From Peribacillus loiseleuriae (GTDB lineage Bacteria > Bacillota > Bacilli > Bacillales > DSM-1321), in NCBI RefSeq assembly GCF_001183985.1, contig NZ_LFZW01000001.1, positions 1,942,373-2,006,372 on the forward strand: a stretch of 64,000 nt of DNA, read 5' to 3'. Positions 37,547-46,656 of the stretch are shown piece after piece. Position 1 is the first letter of the stretch. The number at the start of each line of letters is the position of its first letter. The position numbers and the translations under genes are program-made. The notes beneath the pieces are model-generated. The model made no database searches, was not told where the DNA came from, and was given only the letters and a program-made list of their open reading frames with translations.

Positions 37547-39520
37547 ATGAAAGCGGTAGCAAATATGATTCAAAATCGTGAAAAGAAAATTATTCATTTT
37601 ATTCTTAAAGAAGGGAATACACGAATAAAGAAAATTGCAGAATATATGCGGATATCTGAGAAAACTGTTTCAAATTCCTTAAAAACGATCGATTCTTTCC
37701 TTAATGAATATAATATGGCTGTTATCCGTAAACCAAAAGTTGGAGTTTATATTGATGGGAATTCAGAAGATGTGTATCATGTCTTACGAATTTTGGACAA
37801 TACTCGAATCATTCCAGTAGAAAAAGAAGATCGAGTCATTTATATATTCTTATGTTTGCTAAAAACAGGTGGTTATTTAACCATTCAACAGCTTTCTGAT
37901 GAGTTATTTATTAGTCGTGGCACAATTGAAAAAGATCTACAGGAGGTTGAACTATTATTAAAGAAAGAAGGAGTTTTACTTCATAAGAAACCAAGTAAAG
38001 GTATCAAATTACAAATAAGTGAGAGAAAAAAGAGAGCATTGATGTCTATATTCATTCAAAACTTTTGGGGGAATAATTGGTATCTAAAACAAGAAGGGAA
38101 TAGATTATTTCAGTCATTTGATGAGATTCAAATTGATGTAAAAGGACTATTTCTGGAAGAGGGATTTAAAGAGATCATTGACCTAGTTAGGGAATTTAGT
38201 GAATTACAAGACTTCCATTTTACGGATTATTCTTTTCAATCTATTGTCATTCATTTAGCTATCGCAGTTGAAAGAATTAGGAAAGGAAAATATGTAGAAG
38301 TTGAAGATACTCACAGGTCCAATGAGATATATCGAAAAGTAGAAGAGGATACGTCAATACTAATTCAAATGTTAGAGAAACAATTAGATATAGTTATTCC
38401 AAAATTTGAAAAGGGCTATATCAATGTTCATTTAGCAGCTGCCTACAATCAATTGAATGATAATCTTGTTAAGAAGCCCAATAATTTTTCTTTGAATCAA
38501 CATATGGATGAGTTATCACAATTTATAGAAGAGTGCCTAAAAACCATTTCTTATGATCTATTATTGGTTGAAGGGCTTACAACTCATATGCAGTCAGCAA
38601 TTAATAGGCTTAAATTGGGAATGAATATAAAAAATCCTTTTACTGAAAAAATTAAGAGGAATTTTAAGAGATCATTCGAACAAGCTCTATATGTGAAAGA
38701 AAAGGTGGAGGAACAGTTTAACATCTCAATTGACGATAATGAAACAGCATATATCGCTCTGCATTTTGAAGCTTATTATGAGAGGTTACGTGGTTTACCC
38801 AATGAAATTAGTGCGATTCTCGTATGTAGTACGGGTTTAGGATCATCAAGATTATTAGCTGCACGAATTAATAAGTACTTTCCTACAATAAAAATTGAAA
38901 AAATATTGTCTGTCCAGGAATTAATGGTTGAAGAAGTAAAAGCTGATATAGTGATTAGCACTATCCATCTTGAGTTAACATCTATTCCGACAATAATTGT
39001 AAGTCCAATGATGACTCAAGAAGATATCCAATTATTGGAAAGGAGAATCTTAATAAATCCTAAAGAACAAAAAAAATTGGGGCAATCATTTGTTGATCTA
39101 TTCGATGAAAGTAATATCCTATTGCAATTAGATGTAGCATCCATGGATGAAGTTATCACTATCCTTGGAAATCATTTGATTCAAAATGAGTATGGCAAAG
39201 TAGGTGTTGTAGAAAGCGCACTAAGAAGAGAAGAATTATCTTTTACTTCTTTTAAAGATATTGCGACACCGCATGCCAATAGTGAATTCATCAAAAAGTC
39301 TACGATTCTCGTGTCAACACTGAAAAAACCTATTCAATGGGGGAAACACAAAGTAGATAAAGTTTTTTTCATAGCTTTGCAAGAGGAACATTCATTAAAA
39401 TTAGATGAAATTTATGATGGTTTCTTTGATTATCTTGAGAGTAAAAAAATGATGGATCTTCTTAAACAAGCGGAAACACCAAGTGATGTAACCAAGAGTA
39501 TAGAAAAGGGTGAACTTTAA
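37547..39520 (+). CDS. PRD-containing transcriptional activator (LicR/MtlR type)
   Basis: 657 residues from the ATG at 37547 (AAGGAAAGG upstream; longer frame unsupported). Two N-terminal HTH domains (IKKIAEYMRISEKTVSNSLK and IQQLSDELFISRGTIEKDLQ), PRD1 and PRD2 (about 190-400), an EIIB-like domain with phospho-Cys in AILVCSTGLGSSRLL, and a C-terminal EIIA-like domain with IATPHANSEF. Such proteins activate their operon when PTS phosphorylation shows substrate is present. It leads the operon of EIIA, EIIB, EIIC and mannosidase and overlaps the EIIA start by one base. Confidence 0.93.
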   Translation: MKAVANMIQNREKKIIHFILKEGNTRIKKIAEYMRISEKTVSNSLKTIDSFLNEYNMAVIRKPKVGVYIDGNSEDVYHVLRILDNTRIIPVEKEDRVIYIFLCLLKTGGYLTIQQLSDELFISRGTIEKDLQEVELLLKKEGVLLHKKPSKGIKLQISERKKRALMSIFIQNFWGNNWYLKQEGNRLFQSFDEIQIDVKGLFLEEGFKEIIDLVREFSELQDFHFTDYSFQSIVIHLAIAVERIRKGKYVEVEDTHRSNEIYRKVEEDTSILIQMLEKQLDIVIPKFEKGYINVHLAAAYNQLNDNLVKKPNNFSLNQHMDELSQFIEECLKTISYDLLLVEGLTTHMQSAINRLKLGMNIKNPFTEKIKRNFKRSFEQALYVKEKVEEQFNISIDDNETAYIALHFEAYYERLRGLPNEISAILVCSTGLGSSRLLAARINKYFPTIKIEKILSVQELMVEEVKADIVISTIHLELTSIPTIIVSPMMTQEDIQLLERRILINPKEQKKLGQSFVDLFDESNILLQLDVASMDEVITILGNHLIQNEYGKVGVVESALRREELSFTSFKDIATPHANSEFIKKSTILVSTLKKPIQWGKHKVDKVFFIALQEEHSLKLDEIYDGFFDYLESKKMMDLLKQAETPSDVTKSIEKGEL

Positions 39521-39984
39521 TGGAAGTAAAAGATGTTTTATCAAAGGATCGAATAATTTTTAATCTTGATAGTGATACGAAAGAAAAAGCTATAGTGGAA
39601 TTAAGTAATATATTAATGGAACAAGGTTTTTTATTAAATAAAGATGAGTATATTAAGGCAGTATTGCAAAGAGAAAATCATTCCACGACTGGAATTGGAA
39701 ATAATATTGCTATTCCACATGGTAAGAGCAATTCAGTGACTAAATCAGCCATTGTATTCGCAAAAACCAAAAAAGATATTGAATGGGAATCGCTTGATGA
39801 AAAACCAGTAAATCTTATATTTTTATTAGCCATTAGTGAACTAGATCAAACAAATGGTCATTTGAGACTATTGTCTCAAATTGCTTCGAAGTTAATGGAC
39901 GATGACATTGTTTTAGGTCTTCAAAAAACTCAAACAGCTGATGAAGTTATTAAAATATTTAATGAGGGAGATATTGAATTATGA
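39520..39984 (+). CDS. PTS fructose-type EIIA
   Basis: 154-residue soluble phosphocarrier; phospho-His in IAIPHGKSN. Receives phosphate from HPr and passes it to the EIIB at 39981. TAATG overlap with the regulator and ATGA overlap with EIIB show tight coupling. In E. coli MngA these domains are one polypeptide; here they are separate genes. Confidence 0.92.
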   Translation: MEVKDVLSKDRIIFNLDSDTKEKAIVELSNILMEQGFLLNKDEYIKAVLQRENHSTTGIGNNIAIPHGKSNSVTKSAIVFAKTKKDIEWESLDEKPVNLIFLLAISELDQTNGHLRLLSQIASKLMDDDIVLGLQKTQTADEVIKIFNEGDIEL

Positions 39985-40301
39985 AAAGAAAAATAATTGC
40001 AGTTACAGCGTGTGCTACAGGTGTTGCCCATACATTTATGGCAGCTTCAGCTTTAAAAAAAGGTGCTAAATTGATGGGGAATTTAATTAAGGTAGAAACA
40101 CAGGGAGCTACAGGAGTAGAAAATGAGTTAACTGAAAAAGATGTAAACATTGCTGAAGTAGTAATTTTCGCAGTCGATACAAAAGTGAGGAATAAAGGTC
40201 GCTTTGATGGGAAAATCATTTTAGAAGTCCCTGTTAATGCACCCATTAAAAATGCAGAAAAAGTAATTAGTGACGCACTTAGATTAATAGATGAAAAGTG
40301 A
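39981..40301 (+). CDS. PTS fructose-type EIIB
   Basis: 106 residues; phospho-Cys in VTACATGVAHTFMAA at the N-terminus, the signature of fructose-family EIIB. Transfers phosphate from EIIA to the sugar taken up by EIIC. Overlaps EIIA by four bases and precedes EIIC by 14. Confidence 0.93.
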   Translation: MKRKIIAVTACATGVAHTFMAASALKKGAKLMGNLIKVETQGATGVENELTEKDVNIAEVVIFAVDTKVRNKGRFDGKIILEVPVNAPIKNAEKVISDALRLIDEK

Positions 40302-40315
40302 GAAGAGGGATGTAG

Positions 40316-41416
40316 ATGGTTAAGAAAATTGGTAGTGAATTAAAGAAACATGTCCTAACAGGAATTTCTTATATGATTCCACTCGTAATTGCTGGGGCTG
40401 TTATTATGGCCATCGCACGAGTTGGTGGATCGTTCTATGGTATTACTGATATATGGGATTCAAATTATGCGGAAAATTCAAACGGAATTATTAAACTATT
40501 GCACAGTTTAGATGGTTTTGGTGGTATAGCTCTTGGACTTATGTTTCCGGTCATCGCTGCATTTATTGGCTACTCAATTGCGGATAAATTAGCTATTGCC
40601 CCTGCACTTGTTGGTGGATTGTTAGCAAAAGATATTGGGTCAGGATTTTTAGGAGCTTTAGCTGCTGGATTGATAGCTGGTTATGCCTGTCTATTAATAA
40701 AGAAACATATTAAATTACCTAAAGCTGCTGCATCGATTGTCCCTGTATTTTTAGTTCCGGTTTTAGGAACATTAATTACTGTTTTATTAATTAACTATGT
40801 CATTGGAATACCGTTTGCAAATCTTAATTTTGGACTTGAAAATTGGCTAAATGGATTATCAGGATCGAACCAAATATTAATGGCAGCAATAATTGGAGCA
40901 ATGGTGGGATTTGATTTAGGTGGACCTGTTAATAAAGCTGCCGTAACAACTGCAATGGCACTATTAGCAAGTGGAATATACGCCCCAAACACTGCAGCTC
41001 AAGTAGCTATTATTATTCCTCCTTTAGGTTTAGGACTGGCAACTGTGTTGGCTAAGAGAAAATATAATACGGAACTTCGTGAAGCTGGGAAATCTTCTCT
41101 TGTAATGGGACTAGTAGGGATTAGTGAAGGGGCCATACCGTTTGCAGTGGAATCCCCACTTAAGGTCATTCCAGCTACTGTTCTAGGTTCCGCGGCAGGT
41201 GGAGCTCTAGCGGTAGGATTAGGATCTATTAATCAAGCACCTATAAGTGGGTTTTACGGTTGGTTTACAATTATACAATGGCCCTTGTATATCCTCTCAA
41301 TATTAATAGGAACACTCATAGTTGCAGGTTTAAGTATACTTTTACGTGGAAATCCACTGGTAGTAGAAGATAAAGTGGAAGAAGATGATTTTGACGAAGC
41401 AGAATGGGAAGCGTAA
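40316..41416 (+). CDS. PTS fructose-type EIIC
   Basis: 366-residue membrane channel with about nine to ten helices; conserved HVLTGISYMIPLVIAGA near the start and GISEGAIPFAVESPLKVIP in the substrate loop. With the downstream alpha-mannosidase it most likely imports an alpha-mannosylated compound, by analogy to MngA, such as 2-O-alpha-mannosylglycerate. Confidence 0.92.
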   Translation: MVKKIGSELKKHVLTGISYMIPLVIAGAVIMAIARVGGSFYGITDIWDSNYAENSNGIIKLLHSLDGFGGIALGLMFPVIAAFIGYSIADKLAIAPALVGGLLAKDIGSGFLGALAAGLIAGYACLLIKKHIKLPKAAASIVPVFLVPVLGTLITVLLINYVIGIPFANLNFGLENWLNGLSGSNQILMAAIIGAMVGFDLGGPVNKAAVTTAMALLASGIYAPNTAAQVAIIIPPLGLGLATVLAKRKYNTELREAGKSSLVMGLVGISEGAIPFAVESPLKVIPATVLGSAAGGALAVGLGSINQAPISGFYGWFTIIQWPLYILSILIGTLIVAGLSILLRGNPLVVEDKVEEDDFDEAEWEA

Positions 41417-41443
41417 GAATATTGGTCTGAGGAGGAGGTTGTG

Positions 41444-44047
41444 ATGGTTAAAGCACATATCGTAAATCACACGCATTGGGATAGAGAATGGTACTTTACA
41501 TCAGCAGATGCATTAGTATTAAGTGAACAACTCTTTACAGAAGTAATTGATGAATTAATTGATCATCCAGAAGCAAACTTTGTTCTGGATGGACAAATGT
41601 CTATACTAGATGATTATGTAAATCTTTATCCTGAGAAATTATCCGACATTAAACAATTAGTAGAAGAAAAACGACTTTTTATTGGTCCTTGGTATACACA
41701 AACCGATGCTTTCTTTACTCAAGGTGAATCAGTCTTACGAAATGCAATGATTGGCATCTTTGATAGTAAACGCTTTGGACAATACATGCCTATTGGGTAC
41801 TTGCCTGACACATTTGGTTTTAATGCACAAATGCCTACATTATTAAGACAAGCTGGATTTGATAATATTGTATTTTGGAGAGGGATTCATTTAGGAAAAC
41901 ATGTTCAATCTACGTATTTTAAATGGCGTGGACTTGGTGGTGAGAAAGAAGTTTACGCAATAAATATGCCACAAGGTTATGGTACCGGAATGTTATTGGA
42001 ACCAACAAGTGCCTATGTAGACGGCCGTTTAGATCCAGCTATTGATTTCATAGAAAAACATAGTAATACAGAGGAAGTACTAATCCCATCAGGAAACGAT
42101 CAGTTAAACATAATACATGATTTTTCTTCTAAGTTAAAAACAATTAATGAGATGGGGAAACATCAGTATGAAATAAGTACGTATACTACATTCCTTGAAT
42201 ATATAAAATCATTAGATAACCTTGAAATATATCAAGGTGAATTCCGCGAACCTGTATTAGCAAGAGTTCATAAAACCATCGGATCCAGTCGTATGAATAT
42301 TAAATTAGCTAATGATCGTTTAGAGCAGATCTTATTAAAACGGGTTGAACCTCTAATGGTCATTGCCCAAGAAAATGGAATATTTATCAGCGTAAGATTA
42401 TTAATGCAGACATGGAAAAAAGTATTAGAAGGACAAGCACATGATAGTTTAGCAGGATGTGTTTCTGATACCGTTGCGGACGATATTCTTCATCGAATGA
42501 AAGAAGCAGAAGAAATGGCAGCTAGTATAGAAAATACGATTGTCAAAAAAATTGCAGATGGCTTAAGATTAACTGATCAAGAAATAATTGTTTTTAATAC
42601 AGAGCTACATCCTTTTATTGGATTTAAAGATATTCAAGTAGTTACAAAAGATAAGAATATTTATTTTCCTGGGTATCCCAATGTAACGGTTTTGGAAGAA
42701 AAATACATTGAATCTCGAGAAAATATCTTACAAGAAACATCTGCAGGAAATATCTTTATCGAGGAATCGGGATACTTCATTTTGAAGGTAAGAATAGAGA
42801 TACAGCTACCAGGATTAGGATATAAGGTAATTTCATTTTCTAAATGTGAAGAGCCTCTAGAACAAATGAGGCAAAAAAATTGTGTTTCTATTGAAAATGC
42901 TTTTTATAAAATATTGTTCGAGAATCAAGATGTTGTATTAGTGAAACCAAATGGTGAGAAGGTACCATCATTTATACAACTAGAAAATATATCTAATGCT
43001 GGTGACACATACGACTTTTCTCCGCTTCCAAATGATAAGCCAAGATTTCTATCATTTGAGCATGCATATGCAGAAACCTCTAATACAACAGAGTGTTTGA
43101 TATTAGAAGGAAAATTTAAATTACCTCTTGAATTAGAAGATCGACAAAAAGAAACTAATTATGGGTACTTAAAAGCAAAATTATTTATTACGCTTCAGAA
43201 AGCAAATGAGTTAATAGAGTGTCGTTTAGAAGTTGATAACCAGATCTTTAGCCATAGACTACGTATACATGTTAAATCAGGTATCCACACTAATTTCAAT
43301 ATAGCATCCTTGCCATTTGGCTATATCAAGCGAGAGAATCAATGTCGAAAAAATTGGTCAGAAACATATATTGAAATGCCTGTAGATATCGAACCATTAG
43401 TACAAAATGTATCTATTACATCTTCAAATGAGTGTTGTACAGTTTTTACAAAAGGCATAAAAGAGTATCAACATGTGCAAGATACGATTGCTATTACGTT
43501 ATTAGCTACTACAGGTCAATTAGGAAAACCAGATTTATTATATCGTCCAGGTCGTGCATCTGGTGATACTACAAAAAAAGGGCATGTTTTAATTCCAACA
43601 CCTAAAGCACAGTTAATTGGAAAACACGAATTTATGTTTGCTGTTTTTGTAGGGGATATAGAGTTTAATGAGCATGAAACTGCTGTTCGAAATAGTCAAT
43701 ATATATATGCAAATATTGATTACCAATTACAAGCATATAATTATTTTTTACATCGTATTGACAATAAAATTCAGAAATCTGAAAAAAATCTTAAAGTGAG
43801 TAAAGAATTTGAAATGCTGAAATTACCTGAAGAATATCTTGTAACGGCATGCCATCCTTCATTTTATGATAAGAATAAGTTTCTAATTAGGATACAAAAC
43901 CCCACATCTAACCCTATTAGATTAGATGAGATATATTTTAATGGCCGAAATCCAGAAATAGTTAATGCTATTGAAGAAGTTCAGTATAATGAAAAATATA
44001 TTATACCTGCCTACGATGTCCTTTCTATTCGTCTATCAATAAAATAG
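41444..44047 (+). CDS. mngB: GH38 alpha-mannosidase (MngB-like)
   Basis: 867 residues from the ATG at 41444, after GAGGAGG. GH38 catalytic domain at the N-terminus: zinc ligands in NHTHWDREWY (His11, Asp13), nucleophile Asp122 in YLPDTFGFN, further zinc His in GQAHDSLAGC. No signal peptide, so it is cytoplasmic. Length and N-terminus resemble E. coli MngB (about 877 residues), which cleaves 6-phosphomannosylglycerate into mannose 6-phosphate and glycerate. Genetic linkage to a PTS and manA supports that reaction; other phosphorylated mannosides cannot be excluded. A terminator follows at 44170. Confidence 0.92.
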   Translation: MVKAHIVNHTHWDREWYFTSADALVLSEQLFTEVIDELIDHPEANFVLDGQMSILDDYVNLYPEKLSDIKQLVEEKRLFIGPWYTQTDAFFTQGESVLRNAMIGIFDSKRFGQYMPIGYLPDTFGFNAQMPTLLRQAGFDNIVFWRGIHLGKHVQSTYFKWRGLGGEKEVYAINMPQGYGTGMLLEPTSAYVDGRLDPAIDFIEKHSNTEEVLIPSGNDQLNIIHDFSSKLKTINEMGKHQYEISTYTTFLEYIKSLDNLEIYQGEFREPVLARVHKTIGSSRMNIKLANDRLEQILLKRVEPLMVIAQENGIFISVRLLMQTWKKVLEGQAHDSLAGCVSDTVADDILHRMKEAEEMAASIENTIVKKIADGLRLTDQEIIVFNTELHPFIGFKDIQVVTKDKNIYFPGYPNVTVLEEKYIESRENILQETSAGNIFIEESGYFILKVRIEIQLPGLGYKVISFSKCEEPLEQMRQKNCVSIENAFYKILFENQDVVLVKPNGEKVPSFIQLENISNAGDTYDFSPLPNDKPRFLSFEHAYAETSNTTECLILEGKFKLPLELEDRQKETNYGYLKAKLFITLQKANELIECRLEVDNQIFSHRLRIHVKSGIHTNFNIASLPFGYIKRENQCRKNWSETYIEMPVDIEPLVQNVSITSSNECCTVFTKGIKEYQHVQDTIAITLLATTGQLGKPDLLYRPGRASGDTTKKGHVLIPTPKAQLIGKHEFMFAVFVGDIEFNEHETAVRNSQYIYANIDYQLQAYNYFLHRIDNKIQKSEKNLKVSKEFEMLKLPEEYLVTACHPSFYDKNKFLIRIQNPTSNPIRLDEIYFNGRNPEIVNAIEEVQYNEKYIIPAYDVLSIRLSIK

Positions 44048-44169
44048 TATCTTAATTAAAGTATCATGGCATGGTAATCATCACTTAGTTCATATGAAAA
44101 ATGCTTTAAAATAATTTAACAGTTTTATTAAACTTTTTAATAAAAAATTTGATTTTTCCTTGAATATCT

Positions 44170-44215
44170 AGAATCCATTTTGATCATTCTTTACTCAAAA
44201 TGGATTCTTTTTATT
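44170..44215 (+). terminator. Terminator of the mannoside operon
   Basis: AGAATCCATTTTG and CAAAATGGATTCT arms, then TTTTTATTT. Its twin is at 1792-1835. Confidence 0.88.
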
Positions 44216-44243
44216 TATTGTTGAGTATTAGTTCGCACGATAT

Positions 44244-44312
44244 TGTGGACTGACAATAAAGTTGTTTGATTACAAATAAAGTCATTTAATTTACAATAAA
44301 GATGTTTAAAAT
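44244..44312 (+). mobile_element. Solo Tn7-like transposon end
   Basis: Begins TGTGGACTGACAATAAAG; the end of Tn7 begins TGTGGGCGGACAATAAAG (15 of 18 identical). Three TnsB-site-like repeats follow at 19 and 21 base spacing: ACAATAAAGTTGTTT (44253), ACAAATAAAGTCATTT (44272) and ACAATAAAGATGTTT (44293). The 3-site spacing is the same as in the mini-element end at 49389. No matching opposite end with flank GATAT was found in the window. Confidence 0.7.
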
Positions 44313-44349
44313 GTCACTTTAGGAGTTATTTTGCAGTATAAGTAAATAT

Positions 44350-44392
44350 AAAAAGCCCAATTTCTCAACATTAAAATTAAGAAATTGGACTT
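44350..44392 (-). terminator. Terminator downstream of the tetR fragment
   Basis: CCAATTTCT (44357-44365) and AGAAATTGG (44380-44388) arms; T-rich on the minus strand. Confidence 0.65.
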
Positions 44393-44406
44393 CTATCATT
44401 ACTTCG

Positions 44407-44476
44407 GAGTAGCGCCCAATTATGGAAGATTATAAGTATATGTCTTGTTAAACTAACGCACCCGTTTGTTTAAGTG
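44407..44476. repeat. Adjacent family-2 and family-1 palindromes
   Basis: Family 2 at 44407-44428 (AGCGCCCAATTATGGAAG). Family 1 on the minus strand at 44444-44476 (CACTTAAACAAACGGGTGC, then GTTAGTTTAAC), a nearly perfect palindrome that shows the arms and loop of the family clearly. Confidence 0.6.
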
Positions 44477-44520
44477 TATTCCTCCACAATCTTCGTTGTA
44501 TATGATAAACTATTCACTAA

Positions 44521-44750
44521 CTATAAATTCCTATCTAACAAAATCCCCACTTGTTCTGCCACGACTCGAGTTGGTTCAGATATTCCATTGGTGATCCACG
44601 CTTCTACTAACTCTACGATGGCAGCTCCAAAAAATATAAGAATTAAATCTTTACTTAATCCCTGATTTTTTCCTTCGGTTACATCTACTTCACCCTCCAA
44701 CTCCTCGATGATAAATTCTAGGAAATGACTACGAAAAGCAGGGGCTCCTT
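44521..44750 (-). pseudogene. C-terminal fragment of a TetR-family regulator
   Basis: Minus-strand frame reads SHFLEFIIEELEGEVDV, then IFFGAAIVELVEAWITNGI, VAEQVGILLDRNL and stop at 44521. The aliphatic helix with EAWITNG followed by the E(Q) helix and LLDRNL resembles the ligand-binding end of TetR/AcrR regulators. The DNA-binding N-terminus is gone; upstream sequence is the start of an IS110 transposase. Confidence 0.65.
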
Positions 44751-45035
44751 TCACCTTTTGGCACATCCAGACCAATGACTGGAATCATTTCTATCTCCCC
44801 CTTGAAAATTATTAACCGGTAACCCCTATTCCTCCATGTAGTGTCATAGCTTCGCTTGTTATACGAGATCTAAGTCCCAACCAGCCTCAATCATGTTTCT
44901 ACAAGTAGGGGGCGAACTGTTTAATGGACGGGATCAAGTCCCAAGGGCGCTTACGTTCTACCCCGGCGACGGTTAGCATATATCGATATAAAAAAAGGTC
45001 AACCAGAAATATCTTCTGGCTGACCTTATAATACG
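44750..45035 (-). mobile_element. IS110 5' end remnant (second copy)
   Basis: Reading on the minus strand from 45035: terminator hairpin (CAGCCAGAAG with CTTTTTTT tail), guide-RNA region, then AAGGGGGAGATAGAA before an ATG opening MIPVIGLDVPKGE, cognate to MNPVVGLDVAKGE of the full copy. The transposase breaks off after about 14 codons at the tetR fragment. About 250 bases align with 27397-27685. Confidence 0.88.
44820..45000 (-). ncRNA. Second IS110 bridge RNA / seekRNA region
   Basis: Same fold as 27475-27519. Outer stem GAAC (minus strand, 44955-44958) with GTTC (44914-44917), compared with GGAC/GTCC in copy 1, so both strands changed together. Left 12-base loop (44943-44954) contains AAGCGCCCTT, equal to the flank of this copy (45036-45045). 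Inner hairpin GGGA/TCCC is conserved. Right loop (44918-44929) reads GTCCATTAAACA. Confidence 0.8.
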
Positions 45036-45166
45036 AAGGGCGCTTTTCTGTAACAAGCAACAGCGCTTATTTCCATTATAGGTCCAGATTGTTGAGGATC
45101 GCTATCACGTATAACGTTAGAATAATAATTGATATTGTGAAGAGTCTCACTTAAACTACGAAGCAG

Positions 45167-45470
45167 GTGTGCGGCCGAGCCTAGGTCGTATCATATAGCG
45201 GGTGGGATTCCCGTCGAGAAAGAACTAGCCATTCACTCGTAGCGAGTTTTGGAGGGCTAATGGTAACATTAGCCTTTAAGCGTAGACAGTTAGGTGGCGG
45301 GCCGAAAGCCAAACGGTTGAAGGGATTGAGCTCTATAATGTTAGTAAATCGAGAGGGCTGATGCCTTCAGCACAGCAGAAAGCTACATTTTATCCATCGT
45401 TAAAGGCAAGAAGGATAAAACCTCTCTGGAGTCAGAGACCTTGGCACGTCACACATTGATATGATACGGC
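45167..45470 (+). mobile_element. Group II intron, 5' domain I fragment
   Basis: Starts with the intron 5' consensus GTGTG/GTGCG (45167-45173), continues with GGGTGGGATTCCCGTC, GTAGACAGTTAGGTGGCGGG and GGTTGAAGGGATTGAGCTC, typical of the folded 5' domain of bacterial group II introns. No maturase, domain V or domain VI follows. It interrupts a family-1 palindrome whose left half is at 45147-45166. It may be the missing 5' half type of the intron at position 1, but identity of the two cannot be shown here. Confidence 0.55.
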
Positions 45471-45625
45471 AAAATGAAAATTATTTCACAAACAAACATT
45501 TATAGGTTTTGCCTGTTCTGGCTTCAGTTCGAATATTGGTGATGCTATTATAGTTATTTTTAAATATTCTCATTTGGCTTTATATTTTCTGCTTTTGCAA
45601 GATAGAAAGTATAATCTAATCCTTT

Positions 45626-45811
45626 TTATTTTTGGGCTATGACAGTAAATTCAATGATGTCACCAAAGTTAAAATTAGGAACCTTTCCACTTCCAAAAAA
45701 TTTACGGACCTCACCATTAACTTGAATATTTAAAACTCTCATTTTCTTATTGTTTTTCTTTGTATTAAAATGTCCACAAGAAATGACACGTCCTTTACCA
45801 TTTAAAAACAT
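45626..45811 (-). CDS. Hypothetical small protein
   Basis: 61 residues; ATG at 45811 with GGAG 8 bases upstream (an overlapping GTG at 45820 is less likely). Contains FLNGKGRVISCGHFNTK and FGSGKVPNFNFGDIIEFTV, a compact basic, aromatic-rich sequence with no membrane helix. The family is not recognised. An ideal start site and coherent composition argue that it is real. It is followed leftwards by intron and IS110 debris. Confidence 0.5.
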   Translation of the reverse strand: MFLNGKGRVISCGHFNTKKNNKKMRVLNIQVNGEVRKFFGSGKVPNFNFGDIIEFTVIAQK

Positions 45812-45997
45812 ATAAATCACTCCATCCCTCTAAAATACAATTAAATGATAATACATTACTTCAATTTGTGTGAAAATAGGGGGATATTTATGAATTTGTG
45901 AAAAATTGTATTTTGGTAAATGGTGTAGATATATTTACAGAATAACGTTAGAAAATGGGTAATATTAATTGGAAAGCAATTTATTAACTACACAATA

Positions 45998-46396
45998 TTG
46001 GCTCTAATATTTACTGGTGGAATAATGTTCTTCTCATTTTGCTTTACGGGTTTAATAGACATTCTCTCAAATATATTCATCTCTATTGTTGGGTTATTTT
46101 TTTCATCTGTATTTTTAGGGTATTCCTTTTATCTCTTAAGAAAAAGAAGAGAGGGTAAGGGGTTTTATTGGAATGATGAAGGGATTGTAATTGACCTACA
46201 AGGGAATAAAGTCTACTGGAATGAGATTGAAAGTATTCAATAATCCAATGTAAAAGGTATGAAGTCCACCGTGATTTATCCACACTATACAAATCACGAA
46301 AAGATTAGAATCCGTCGTAAGAAATGGATGCCAACAACTGCCCATTCAATCGATTGGTTTTATATTGAAAAACCGCAGATTTTACTCTGCGGCTAA
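45998..46396 (+). pseudogene. Membrane/PH-like protein with in-frame stop
   Basis: Two helices (LIFTGGIMFFSFCFTGLI and IFISIVGLFFSSVFLGYSF) then RKRREGKGFYWNDEGIVIDL and VYWNEIESIQ, resembling STM3941-like two-helix proteins with a PH-like domain. TAA at 46241-46243 breaks the frame; it resumes as KGMKSTVIYPHYTNHEKI, RRKKWMPTTAHSIDWFYIEK and ends inside a hairpin (46373-46392), so the native C-terminus is also replaced. No good start: open codons extend upstream of TTG 45998 without ATG. Confidence 0.6.
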
Positions 46397-46656
46397 TCCT
46401 CTAATGGTGAAGATAAGTGTATAGTAAAATAAAATCAAATATTAGGAATAGAAAAGAAACTGCTTGAACAGTTGATTTTAGCCTATTCCATTTGATATTA
46501 TTTCCTCTTCTCAAGTAATATTTATGCCACCGATTGTGTGACATCAGATAATCCGAACAACATCACCTTTTTCACAAATTTGCAATTTATTATATACCTT
46601 ACGTATTTTATTTACCAATAAAGTAATAAGAAAAACTAGATATAAAATCATTTCTA
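46397..46656. other. Intergenic, nothing recognised
   Basis: AT-rich spacer between the PH-like pseudogene and the blaR1 stop. No hairpin with a T-run and no coding signal seen. Confidence 0.5.

Noticed and set aside
44253-44312. Short repeats as a CRISPR or iteron array
   Set aside because: Only three units with no spacers of constant length; terminal TGT plus 9-base offset and similarity to Tn7 ends explain them better.
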